DNA from: Mesorhizobium neociceri
GTDB lineage: Bacteria; Pseudomonadota; Alphaproteobacteria; Rhizobiales; Rhizobiaceae
Reading direction: 5' to 3'
Length of the DNA: 64,000 nucleotides
NCBI RefSeq assembly: GCF_013520985.1
Contig: NZ_JACDTY010000001.1
Location: forward strand, 682,001-746,000
Positions 31,264 through 39,190 of this stretch are shown piece after piece. Positions within the stretch are counted from its first letter, which is position 1, and every line of letters begins with the position of its first letter. Below the pieces are notes generated by a model that saw only the letters and a list, made by a program, of their open reading frames with translations, had not been told where the DNA came from and made no database searches. The position numbers were made by a program, and so were the translations under genes.

Positions 31264-32799
31264 CTATTGTGGTGCCGCGCCTGCCGCGGCCGCCACCTTT
31301 TTCAGCCGCGTGACCGTAACAGTGCGGGTGGGCGGGTCGCTGCCGAACAGCATCGGCACGGCCAGCTGCTGCGGTGGACCATCCGCTGTGTAGCCGGCCT
31401 GATCCAGCAGTTTGAGGATAGTTTCGACCCCCACCCTGTCGTCTGCCGTGACGAACACCGCCGGCTCCTTCAGCAATTGGCCGAAGTCCGGCAATTCTCC
31501 ATCGAGGACTACAAGATCGGGGTCGACTAAACGCAGATTTCCCAACCAGTGCCAGCTCGATACGGTGGTGCGTATCGGTCCGTTTGCCGTCAACTGGCTG
31601 TAGAGCGAATTGTAGTCAACACGCGCGATGCTGCCGCGGCTGTCGCCACCTTTGAGGTGGGCGTACCATGTAACCGGCAGCACCAGGATGGCGAGCGTCG
31701 CGCCGACAAAGACGGCGATGTCCTGGATCTTCCGGCCCCTGTCTCCCCTGGCGTCCGTGCGAAGGGCGAGTGCGACGGGCAGCAACACAAGGATGGGCAG
31801 CATCCAGCGGTCGCGGAATTGCGTTGCCCCGGTCGCCAGGACGAGCACGATGGTGATGGCAAGGGCAAAAGCGATGGTGCGCCATACCAGTTTCTCGGCC
31901 CATGGCAGCGGTTGCAGGGCCGGCGCCGGCCTGTTCCTTGCGATGAGAAAAGCCACCGCGAATATGCCGGCCGGCAGCCCTGCAAAATTCAGCATCGCCT
32001 TGCCGAGCCCCCATACTCCAGTGAGCGCGTTCTGGATCACACCATTTTCCCTGGCCATGCCGAAACCGCCCGCATGCGACAGCACCTGTTCGGTGTGCGT
32101 CAGGCTCCAATAGAGCGTCGGCAGGCAAAGCAGTACGGCCAGCGCCACGCTGATCAAAAACTGGCGGTTGAGGATGACGCCGCGCGTTTCGCGCAGCGAC
32201 AGGGTGGACAGCACCAGCGCGCCGAGAAAAATCACATTGTTGTATTTCGACAGGATCGCGGCTGCTATGGCCACGCCAAACAGGACATAGGCTGTCAGCG
32301 ATCGCCTCTGCACCAGTTCGACGAGCGCAAGAAACAGCACCACTGAAAAACAGAAGGCAGCGATCGAGTGAGTGAGGGCATGCTGCATTTCCCACACCAT
32401 CTGCGGAAACAGCAGCAGGCCGAACATCGCCGCGGCACCGGCCCGGCTCGAATAGCCGAGACGGCGGACAGCGATGAAAGTCGACGCCAGCGCCACTCCG
32501 ATCAGAAGGTACTTCACGATCTTGAGCGCAAGGATGTTCGTGCCGATCACGGAGGCGACGAGACGGGCAAGCCATGTGTAAAGCGGTGGCTGCGACCCGC
32601 CATAGCCGGCCCAGAAATAGCGCATGTACATCAGCTGTTCGGAATCATCGACGCCGACACCGGTTCCGACGATATGGGACGACAGCGTCATCACCGCGAT
32701 CTGGACGAGGCAGTAGAGCGCGAGACAAAAGAGCGCGGCGTTGAAGGGACCGACCTTGCCTTCGCAGAGCCAGTCCGTCCATTTCTCTAGATACTGCAA
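31264..32799 (-). CDS. GT39-type membrane glycosyltransferase (ArnT-like)
   Basis: A 511-residue integral membrane protein with about 11-12 hydrophobic segments. The early loop GVGVDDSEQLMYMRYFWAGYGGSQPPLYTWLARL holds the Asp-rich motif typical of dolichyl/undecaprenyl-phosphate-dependent PMT/GT39 enzymes, followed by RRLGYSSRAGAAAMFGLLLFPQMVWEMQ. Such enzymes transfer sugars from polyprenyl-phosphate donors to lipid A or other envelope glycans. It is 20 bases from the M24 gene on the same strand, but there is no metabolic link. The C-terminal ~150 residues form a periplasmic domain. Confidence 0.82.
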   Translation of the reverse strand: MQYLEKWTDWLCEGKVGPFNAALFCLALYCLVQIAVMTLSSHIVGTGVGVDDSEQLMYMRYFWAGYGGSQPPLYTWLARLVASVIGTNILALKIVKYLLIGVALASTFIAVRRLGYSSRAGAAAMFGLLLFPQMVWEMQHALTHSIAAFCFSVVLFLALVELVQRRSLTAYVLFGVAIAAAILSKYNNVIFLGALVLSTLSLRETRGVILNRQFLISVALAVLLCLPTLYWSLTHTEQVLSHAGGFGMARENGVIQNALTGVWGLGKAMLNFAGLPAGIFAVAFLIARNRPAPALQPLPWAEKLVWRTIAFALAITIVLVLATGATQFRDRWMLPILVLLPVALALRTDARGDRGRKIQDIAVFVGATLAILVLPVTWYAHLKGGDSRGSIARVDYNSLYSQLTANGPIRTTVSSWHWLGNLRLVDPDLVVLDGELPDFGQLLKEPAVFVTADDRVGVETILKLLDQAGYTADGPPQQLAVPMLFGSDPPTRTVTVTRLKKVAAAAGAAPQ

Positions 32800-32882
32800 G
32801 GGGATCGTCTTCTCATTGGGGGAAAAGCCTGCGGCCAGCTGCCGAAGGCCCCTTACACGATCTCACGCGCGCTGTCGTCTTT

Positions 32883-35453
32883 TTAGGTCCGCATCTTCTC
32901 GCCGCTGGGATCGAAGGGGGCCTCGATATTGATACGGGCCGGGCGCCTGTGTCCGAGGATTTCGATCTCGAACAGGCCGGCACTTTCGTCCTCGGCGAGT
33001 GCTGCCGGCACATAGCCTTGGGCCATCGACTTCTGCACGGAATGCGCATAGCCGCCCGAGGTGACCCAGCCGACCACGCGCCAGTCGCCATCGACGATGC
33101 CGCGTACGGCGGAAGCGCCTTCGGCGGCCTTGGATCCGCGGACTTCCTTGCCCGCGGTGTCGAAGCGCGGCGCGCCATAGCCATGCGGCTTTTCGACCGT
33201 GCCGTAATCCTTGCTGACCTTGGCCCAGATCGGCTCGTCGCCCATCACATCGGCATCGGCCGCATCGACGATGAAGGAGACGCGGCGCAGCTTTGGCCCT
33301 TCCGCCTGTTCCTTGGCGGCGGCTTCACGGCCGATGAAGTCGTTCTTCTCGAGCTTGATGAAGCGGTCCATCGAGCCTTCGAACGGGCCGTAGATCGGCC
33401 GCAGCTCGCGGTACCAGGTCGGGAAGTTCTTCTCCAGGCGCATCGACAGCAGCGCGCGCATGCCGAAATCGACCAGGCCGAACTCCTCACCGGCGTCCTT
33501 GATCGCCTTGTAGACCAGGCGCTGATAGGTCGGCGCCATCCAGATCTCGTAGCCGAGATCGCCGGTATAGGTGATGCGGTTGACCATGCAGGGCGCGCCG
33601 CCGACCGCCATTTCGCGGAAATCCATGAAGCGGAAGGCCTTGGTCGAAATGTCGACATCGACCAGTTTCTGCAACAGATCGCGCGATTTCGGACCGGCGA
33701 TGGAGAGACCGACAAGCGTCTGGTCGAAGCGGTGGATGCGCACCGAACCATCCTTCGGCAGCTGCTTCTCGAACCAGCGCATGTGGTATTTCTGCGCGGC
33801 CGACGATCCCCAGATCATGAAGCGGTCCTCACCGGCCTTGGCGATGGTGAAGTCGCCGATCAGCTTGCCGAATTCGTTGATCATCGGCGTCAGCACGATG
33901 CGGCCGATCTTCGGCATGCGGTTGGTCATCAGCCGGTTGAGGAAATCCTCCGCCGCAGGCCCCGACACTTCGTATTTGGCGAAGTTGGCGATCTCGGTGA
34001 CGCCAACCTTCTCGCGGGTGGCACGCACTTCCTCGCCGATCGGGCCGAAATCGTTGGAACGGTGGAAGGAGACGATGTCCTTCGGCTCCTTGCCCTTCGG
34101 CGCGAACCACAGCGGCGTTTCCAGACCCCAGCTGTCGCCCATGACGGCGTTGTTGGCCAGCATGGTGTCGTAGAGCGGCGTCGTCTGCGCCGGGCGCGCC
34201 GCCGGCAGTTCCTCGTTGGGGAAGCGGATGGAGAAGCGGCGAGAATAGTTCTCGCGCACCTTGGCGTTGGTGTAGCGCAGGCCGGCCCACTCGCCGAAGC
34301 GGGCGACATCCATGCCCCAGACGTCGAAGCCCGGATCGCCATGCACCATCCAGTTGGACAGTGCGAGGCCGACGCCGCCACCCTGGCTGAAGCCGGCCAT
34401 GACCGCGCAGGCGCACCAGAAATTGGTCAGGCCCTGCACCGGACCGACCAGCGGGTTGCCGTCGAGCGCGAAAGTGAAGGGGCCATTGATGATCTGCTTG
34501 ATGCCGGCCTTTTCGATACCGGGGAAATGCTTGAAGCCGATTTCCAGCGACGGCGCGATACGGTCGAGATCGGGCGGCAGCAGTTCATGGCCGAAATCCC
34601 ACGGCGTGTTGACCGGCGACCACGGCTTGCAGGCCTTTTCATAGGTGCCGAGCAGGATGCCGTTGCGCTCCTGACGGGTGTAGATCTCGCCCTTGAAGTC
34701 GAGCACGCCGATCATCTCGCGGCCGGTCGACTTGTTGAACTCCTCGACCTCCGGCATCGGTTCGGTGAGCAGGTACATGTGCTCCATCGCCAGCACCGGC
34801 AGTTCGACGCCGACCATGCGGCCGATCTCGCGCGCCCACAGGCCACCGCAATTGACGACATGCTCGGCATGAACCGTGCCCTGTTCGGTGACGACGTTCC
34901 AGGTGCCGTCGGGCTGCTGCGTGAGATCAACGACGCGGTTGCGCAGCACGATCTCGGCGCCGAGTTTCTTGGCCGCCTTGGAGTAGGCGATGGTGGTGCC
35001 GGAGGGATCGAGATGGCCTTCGACCGGATCCCACATGGCACCGACGAAATTCGTCTCGTCCATCAGCGGGAACATCGCCTTGGCTTCGGAGGGCGTGATC
35101 AGTTCGGTGTCCATGCCGAGATAGCGGCCCTTGGCGTGGGCAAGGCGCAGGAAATCCATGCGCTCGGGCGTATCGGCCATCATGACACCGCCGGTCAGAT
35201 GCAGCGAGCAGGACTGGCCGGAGATTTCCTCGATCTCCTTGTACAGCTGCACCGTGTAGGCCTGCAGCTTGGCGACATTGGGATCGCCATTCAGCGTGTG
35301 GAAGCCGCCGGCCGCATGCCAGGACGAGCCGGAGGTGAGCTCCGAGCGCTCGATCAGCATGACGTCGGTCCAGCCGGCCTTGGCCAGATGATAGAGAACC
35401 GAGCAGCCGACGACGCCGCCGCCGATGACAACCGCTTTTACGTGAGATTTCAT
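32883..35453 (-). CDS. FAD/GcvT fusion, dimethylglycine/sarcosine dehydrogenase-like
   Basis: An 856-residue protein. Residues 1-~380 are a DAO-type FAD oxidoreductase (VIGGGVVGCSVLYHLA; SSWHAAGGFH, where His is the site of covalent FAD in this family). A FAO_M-type linker follows, and from about 470 a GcvT (aminomethyltransferase T) domain binds folate (GMRALLSMRLEKNFPTWYRELRP). This architecture oxidatively demethylates dimethylglycine or sarcosine, with the methyl carbon captured as methylene-H4F. It follows mttB-2 and a DUF559 gene on the same strand, so demethylation of glycine betaine to DMG and on to sarcosine would be served by one transcription unit. ATG 35453 is good. Confidence 0.9.
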   Translation of the reverse strand: MKSHVKAVVIGGGVVGCSVLYHLAKAGWTDVMLIERSELTSGSSWHAAGGFHTLNGDPNVAKLQAYTVQLYKEIEEISGQSCSLHLTGGVMMADTPERMDFLRLAHAKGRYLGMDTELITPSEAKAMFPLMDETNFVGAMWDPVEGHLDPSGTTIAYSKAAKKLGAEIVLRNRVVDLTQQPDGTWNVVTEQGTVHAEHVVNCGGLWAREIGRMVGVELPVLAMEHMYLLTEPMPEVEEFNKSTGREMIGVLDFKGEIYTRQERNGILLGTYEKACKPWSPVNTPWDFGHELLPPDLDRIAPSLEIGFKHFPGIEKAGIKQIINGPFTFALDGNPLVGPVQGLTNFWCACAVMAGFSQGGGVGLALSNWMVHGDPGFDVWGMDVARFGEWAGLRYTNAKVRENYSRRFSIRFPNEELPAARPAQTTPLYDTMLANNAVMGDSWGLETPLWFAPKGKEPKDIVSFHRSNDFGPIGEEVRATREKVGVTEIANFAKYEVSGPAAEDFLNRLMTNRMPKIGRIVLTPMINEFGKLIGDFTIAKAGEDRFMIWGSSAAQKYHMRWFEKQLPKDGSVRIHRFDQTLVGLSIAGPKSRDLLQKLVDVDISTKAFRFMDFREMAVGGAPCMVNRITYTGDLGYEIWMAPTYQRLVYKAIKDAGEEFGLVDFGMRALLSMRLEKNFPTWYRELRPIYGPFEGSMDRFIKLEKNDFIGREAAAKEQAEGPKLRRVSFIVDAADADVMGDEPIWAKVSKDYGTVEKPHGYGAPRFDTAGKEVRGSKAAEGASAVRGIVDGDWRVVGWVTSGGYAHSVQKSMAQGYVPAALAEDESAGLFEIEILGHRRPARINIEAPFDPSGEKMRT

Positions 35454-35471
35454 GGGAGATAGGTCCGTTTT

Positions 35472-36011
35472 TTAAGAGATTGAATCGAGTGAGCGGGGCG
35501 TGAAAACAAAGCGGAGATCGGATACGACGACGTTCTCGGCCAGCCTGCCATCAAGCACGGCAAGGATGGTTTCACAGACGGAAGTGCGATGTTTCAGGAC
35601 GTCATGGTTCCAGACGCGCAGGACCGAATAGCCTTGGGCGCGCATGAAGTCGTCGCGGCGGCGGTCAAGGGAACTGTCGGCGTGTTGGTGCCCGTCGACT
35701 TCGACGACAAGCCATTTTTCGCGGCAAGCGAAGTCGGCAAAAAACGGGCCGATGGAAAACTGGCGCGTAAACTGGTGGCCGCCAAGCTTGCGTGCCTTCA
35801 GTTCAAGCCAAAGCAATGCTTCCGCTTTATTGCCTGACTGCCTGAGCGTTCGTGCTCGGTGGGTTGTTCCTGTTTTTCGGCGACTGCGGGTTTCATGAGC
35901 GCCTTCCCCCACTCCGTCGCCGCTTCGCGGCGCCACCTCTCCCCCGTCGATCGGGGGAGAGGTGTCGAGCGGAGCTCGACGGAGTGGGGGTCGACCGTTC
36001 ATCAAATCCAT
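35472..36011 (-). CDS. DUF559 endonuclease-like protein
   Basis: About 179 residues. The C-terminal 110 residues are a DUF559 domain related to very-short-patch-repair and restriction-like nucleases: LRQSGNKAEALLWLELKARKLG, FTRQFSIGPFFADFACRE and VEVDGHQH (with E-x-D as catalytic-like residues). The first ~40 residues (GGEVAPRSGDGVGEG) are encoded by the palindromic repeat at 35906-35990, so the true start may be a GTG inside it. The gene interrupts an otherwise metabolic gene run (mttB-2 and DMG dehydrogenase) and was probably brought in with the repeat. Confidence 0.75.
   Translation of the reverse strand: MDLMNGRPPLRRAPLDTSPPIDGGEVAPRSGDGVGEGAHETRSRRKTGTTHRARTLRQSGNKAEALLWLELKARKLGGHQFTRQFSIGPFFADFACREKWLVVEVDGHQHADSSLDRRRDDFMRAQGYSVLRVWNHDVLKHRTSVCETILAVLDGRLAENVVVSDLRFVFTPRSLDSIS
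35906..35990. repeat. Rhizobial intergenic palindromic element
   Basis: Outer arms CCCCCACTCCGTCG (35906-35919) and its exact complement (35977-35990) enclose an inner palindrome (CACCTCTCCCCC and GGGGGAGAGGTG, 35934-35964). This is a common rhizobial short interspersed element and also forms the 5' part of the DUF559 frame. It could attenuate or process the mttB-2/DMG dehydrogenase transcript. Confidence 0.8.
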
Positions 36012-36045
36012 ACGAATGATCAGTTCATCAAACCAACACAGATGA

Positions 36046-37623
36046 TCAGAAATCGGTCGGCGCGCCGCCTTCGGACGTGCGCTTTTCGACGAAGTCGTTG
36101 AGCTCTTCGCGGATCGCCGGGTCCATATAGGGTTCTTCGTAGGACGCCAGCCGTTCCTTCCAGACCTTGTTGGCCTTTTCCAGCGCGGTCGGCGATCCGG
36201 CTTCCGCCCAGGTCTCGAAATTGCGCCAGTCGGAAAGGATGGGCGAATAGAAGGCGTTCTTGTAGCGGTCCTGCGTGTGCTGGGTGCCGAAGAAATGGCC
36301 GCCGGGGCCGACAGACTGGATGGCGTCGAAGCCGAGCGCCTCTTCGGAGAGGTCGAGCGGGGTGAGGAACTCCGCCACCATCTGCAACAGGTCGATGTCG
36401 AGAATAGTCTTCTCGTAGGAGCAGCGCAGGCCGCCTTCGAGCCAGCCGGCGCCGTGCATCATCAGATTGCCGCCGCCCTGGATCGCGCCCCACAGCGAAA
36501 ACACGCTTTCATAGGCGGCCTGCGCGTCGACCGTGTTGGCGGCGCAGGTGTTGGAAGTGCGGTAGGGGATCTTGTAGCGGCGGGCAAGCTGGCCGCCGAC
36601 AAGCTGCGCCTTCATATATTCGGGCGTGCCGAAGGCCGGCGAGCCAGACTTCATGTCGACATTGGAGGTAAAGCCGCCATAGCCGACCGGCGCGCCCTTG
36701 CGCACCATCTGCGCGAAGGCGATGCCGGACAGCGCTTCGGCATTCTGCTGCACCAGCGCACCGGCGATGGTGACCGGCGCCATGGCGCCCGACAGCGTGA
36801 ACGGCGTGACGACCACGACCTGGCCCTTGCTTGACATCTGGATGATGCCTTCCATCATCGGCACGTCGAGTTTGAGCGGCGAATTGGTGTTGATGATGGT
36901 GAAGACGGACGGCTCTTCCAGCATCTGCTCATGGCTGATGCCGCGCGCGATGCGGGTGATCTCGATGCCGTCGACATTGCGTTCCTTGCCGAGCGAATAG
37001 ATGTGGAACACCTTGTCGGTCAGCGTGGCAAGATCGCGGATGCATTCGAGGTGGCGCACCGACGGGTGGATGTCGGTCGGCTCGACCGGGTAGCCACCGG
37101 TGCAATTCAGGATGTTGTGCATCTGCGCCAGGCGCAGGAAGTTGCGGTAGTCGGCCTGGTTGCCCGGACGGCGGCCGCGATCGAGGTCAGAGCAGTTCGG
37201 CGCCGAGGCCATCATCGACAGGATCACATTGTTGCCGCCGAAGCGCACATTGTGCGCCGGGTTGCGGGCATGCAGCGTGAATTCCGACGGGCAGTTCGAG
37301 ATCAGATCGAGGATCATGTCGCTGTCGAAGCGCACCCGCTCGCTGCCCTCGCGGACATCAGCGCCATTTTCCTTCATGATGCGGCGGGCTTCGTCATGCA
37401 GCACGTCGACGCCAATTTCCTTCAAGACGCGCAGCGAGGCGAGGTGGATCGATTCCAGCTCATCGTCGGAAACCAGCTTGGTCGGCGTCAGCGGGTTCCT
37501 CAGCTGCCGGAAAGCCGGCTGTTCGAAGGCGGCCGCGCCGCCGGCGCGCTTGCCCGCACGGCCACCGCGACGGGCGCGGTCGGTTGCCAAGGGCGGTTCG
37601 GCTGGATGCAGGGCGGCGGTCAT
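36046..37623 (-). CDS. MttB superfamily corrinoid methyltransferase, second copy
   Basis: A 525-residue MttB-family protein. Landmarks: ARNPAHNVRFGGNN, CTGGYPVEPTDIHPSVRH, TIINTNSPLKLDVPMMEG, VTPFTLSGAMAPVTIAG and GSPAFGTPEYMKAQL. No in-frame UAG, so it is a non-pyrrolysine type. It is clearly diverged from the first MttB (15773-17347), so the two should have different substrates. There is no corrinoid-protein gene beside it; the one at 14813-15511 is 21 kb away and may serve both. ATG 37623 has GAGGA five bases upstream; the long upstream frame is not conserved-looking. It is the likely first gene of a unit with the DMG dehydrogenase. Confidence 0.92.
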   Translation of the reverse strand: MTAALHPAEPPLATDRARRGGRAGKRAGGAAAFEQPAFRQLRNPLTPTKLVSDDELESIHLASLRVLKEIGVDVLHDEARRIMKENGADVREGSERVRFDSDMILDLISNCPSEFTLHARNPAHNVRFGGNNVILSMMASAPNCSDLDRGRRPGNQADYRNFLRLAQMHNILNCTGGYPVEPTDIHPSVRHLECIRDLATLTDKVFHIYSLGKERNVDGIEITRIARGISHEQMLEEPSVFTIINTNSPLKLDVPMMEGIIQMSSKGQVVVVTPFTLSGAMAPVTIAGALVQQNAEALSGIAFAQMVRKGAPVGYGGFTSNVDMKSGSPAFGTPEYMKAQLVGGQLARRYKIPYRTSNTCAANTVDAQAAYESVFSLWGAIQGGGNLMMHGAGWLEGGLRCSYEKTILDIDLLQMVAEFLTPLDLSEEALGFDAIQSVGPGGHFFGTQHTQDRYKNAFYSPILSDWRNFETWAEAGSPTALEKANKVWKERLASYEEPYMDPAIREELNDFVEKRTSEGGAPTDF

Positions 37624-37890
37624 GATGGTCCTCGTACGATGCGGGTAGCGGCGGCATAATGGACCGGCGGCTGCCCGGCCATTGCGGAGGCGGCGACCAC
37701 TAGGACGAGGGAAGCGACATGCCGGAACGGCAGCTGGATAGCTGACAACCTTGCGGGAGATTGGCGGACAGGACGCACCCACCACGTCCCTTGGCGCAAG
37801 GGGATTTCATCCGCGGCTCTTCCTTTCCCTGAATCGAACCGCTAGCTCAGGTGGTTTGCCGCTGGGCCGGCAATTCATTGGGAAGACAGA

Positions 37891-39066
37891 ATGGTCGCGA
37901 CCGGTTCGAGCGATGGCGAAGCGGGGACGCAGTGGGCGGCGCTTGCCGGGGTCACTGCTGCCCTGGCCATGTTCGGGGCCGCGCAAGGGCTGAGTTCGCC
38001 GCTGTTTACGCTGCTGATGCAGAAGCAAGGCATGTCGCCGGCGCTGATCGGCTTGTCGGCTGCGATGATGCCGCTTGGCCTGATCCTTTCGGCCTCGTTC
38101 GTGCCGGCAGCCGTTCGGCTGGTCGGCGCACGCTCGCTGGCTGTAGGCTGCTCATTGATTGGGGCGCTGTGCTTCCTGGGCATCGGCTATCTGCAGGACT
38201 GGGTGGGCTGGTTCGTCCTCCGTTTCATCATCGGTATCGTCATCAACCCGCTCTATATCCTGGGCGAAGTCTGGGCGCTGTCGCTGGCGCCGCCGTCGCG
38301 CCGCGGCAGGGTGATGGGTGCATTCAACACCGTGCTGGGCGCGGGCTATGCCGCAGGGCCCTTGGTCCTGACCGCAGTCGGCATTTCGGGCTGGGTTCCT
38401 TTCCTGGTCGGGACGGCAGGGTTCATGCTGTGCGCCGTGATCCTGCGCGCTGTTTCGTCAAGCCTCGCCGGCTTCGAGGACGATGGCCAGTCGTCTGGCG
38501 GATTTTTCGGTTTTGCCAGGTTGGCGCCGGCGCTGTTGTTTGCCGTGCTGGTTTCGGCGGCGGTCCAGCAGGGCACCTACGCATTGATGCCGGTGTTCGG
38601 TGCTGCCTATGGCCTGCCCGAAAGGACGCTGGCGGCCCTGGTGATGGCACTGTCGCTGGGAAACATCTTCCTGCAAATCCCGCTTGGCCTTCTGGCCGAG
38701 CGTTTCGGCGGGCGAGCGATGATCATCTTCTGTGCGTTGGCGACAACGACCTGCGCGGTTTTGCTGCCGTTGCTGATTACCACGCCGGCGATCTGGGTCG
38801 TCCTCCTCGTCATGGGCGCGGTCGGCTACGGCGTCTACACCATGGCGCTGGTCGAGCTCGGCAGCCGCTTCAAGGGGACGGTGCTGGTCGCCGGCAACGC
38901 CGCCTTCGCGTTGATGTGGGGCGCCGGCGGCATTGTCGGCCCGCCTGGCGCCGGCGCGCTGATGCAAGTCATCGGTCCGCTCGGCCTGCCAGTGGTCATC
39001 GCCGCCCTCGATGCGCTGCTGGTGAGTTTCGCGCTCTACCGCTCGTTCAAGCGCCAAAACGCCTGA
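37891..39066 (+). CDS. MFS transporter (YcaD-like)
   Basis: A 391-residue, 12-segment major facilitator of the YcaD/quinolone-resistance-like group. TMs are visible as GAAQGLSSPLFTLLMQKQGMSPALIGLS, FIIGIVINPLYILGEVWALSLAPPSRRGRVMGAFNTVLGAGYAAGP (with RGRVMG as the loop motif) and LGNIFLQIPLGLLAERFGGR. Substrate unknown. It is divergent from mttB-2 with a 267-base gap. It could import a methylated amine or export toxic compounds; no evidence decides between these. Confidence 0.85.
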   Translation: MVATGSSDGEAGTQWAALAGVTAALAMFGAAQGLSSPLFTLLMQKQGMSPALIGLSAAMMPLGLILSASFVPAAVRLVGARSLAVGCSLIGALCFLGIGYLQDWVGWFVLRFIIGIVINPLYILGEVWALSLAPPSRRGRVMGAFNTVLGAGYAAGPLVLTAVGISGWVPFLVGTAGFMLCAVILRAVSSSLAGFEDDGQSSGGFFGFARLAPALLFAVLVSAAVQQGTYALMPVFGAAYGLPERTLAALVMALSLGNIFLQIPLGLLAERFGGRAMIIFCALATTTCAVLLPLLITTPAIWVVLLVMGAVGYGVYTMALVELGSRFKGTVLVAGNAAFALMWGAGGIVGPPGAGALMQVIGPLGLPVVIAALDALLVSFALYRSFKRQNA

Positions 39067-39190
39067 CAGGCTTTTCCCGGAGACAGGGCTTACTCCCATC
39101 AAGGCCAATGACCTGACGTCACCATCTTGAATAAAACCACCCGGGACGCGATGTAGGCGGGGCCGCCCGCCAATAGCTTGGAGACCACGC

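Noticed and set aside
37624..37785. N-terminal extension of the second MttB by 54 residues
   Set aside because: Low-complexity, Arg-rich sequence in the promoter region; ATG 37623 has a good ribosome binding site.
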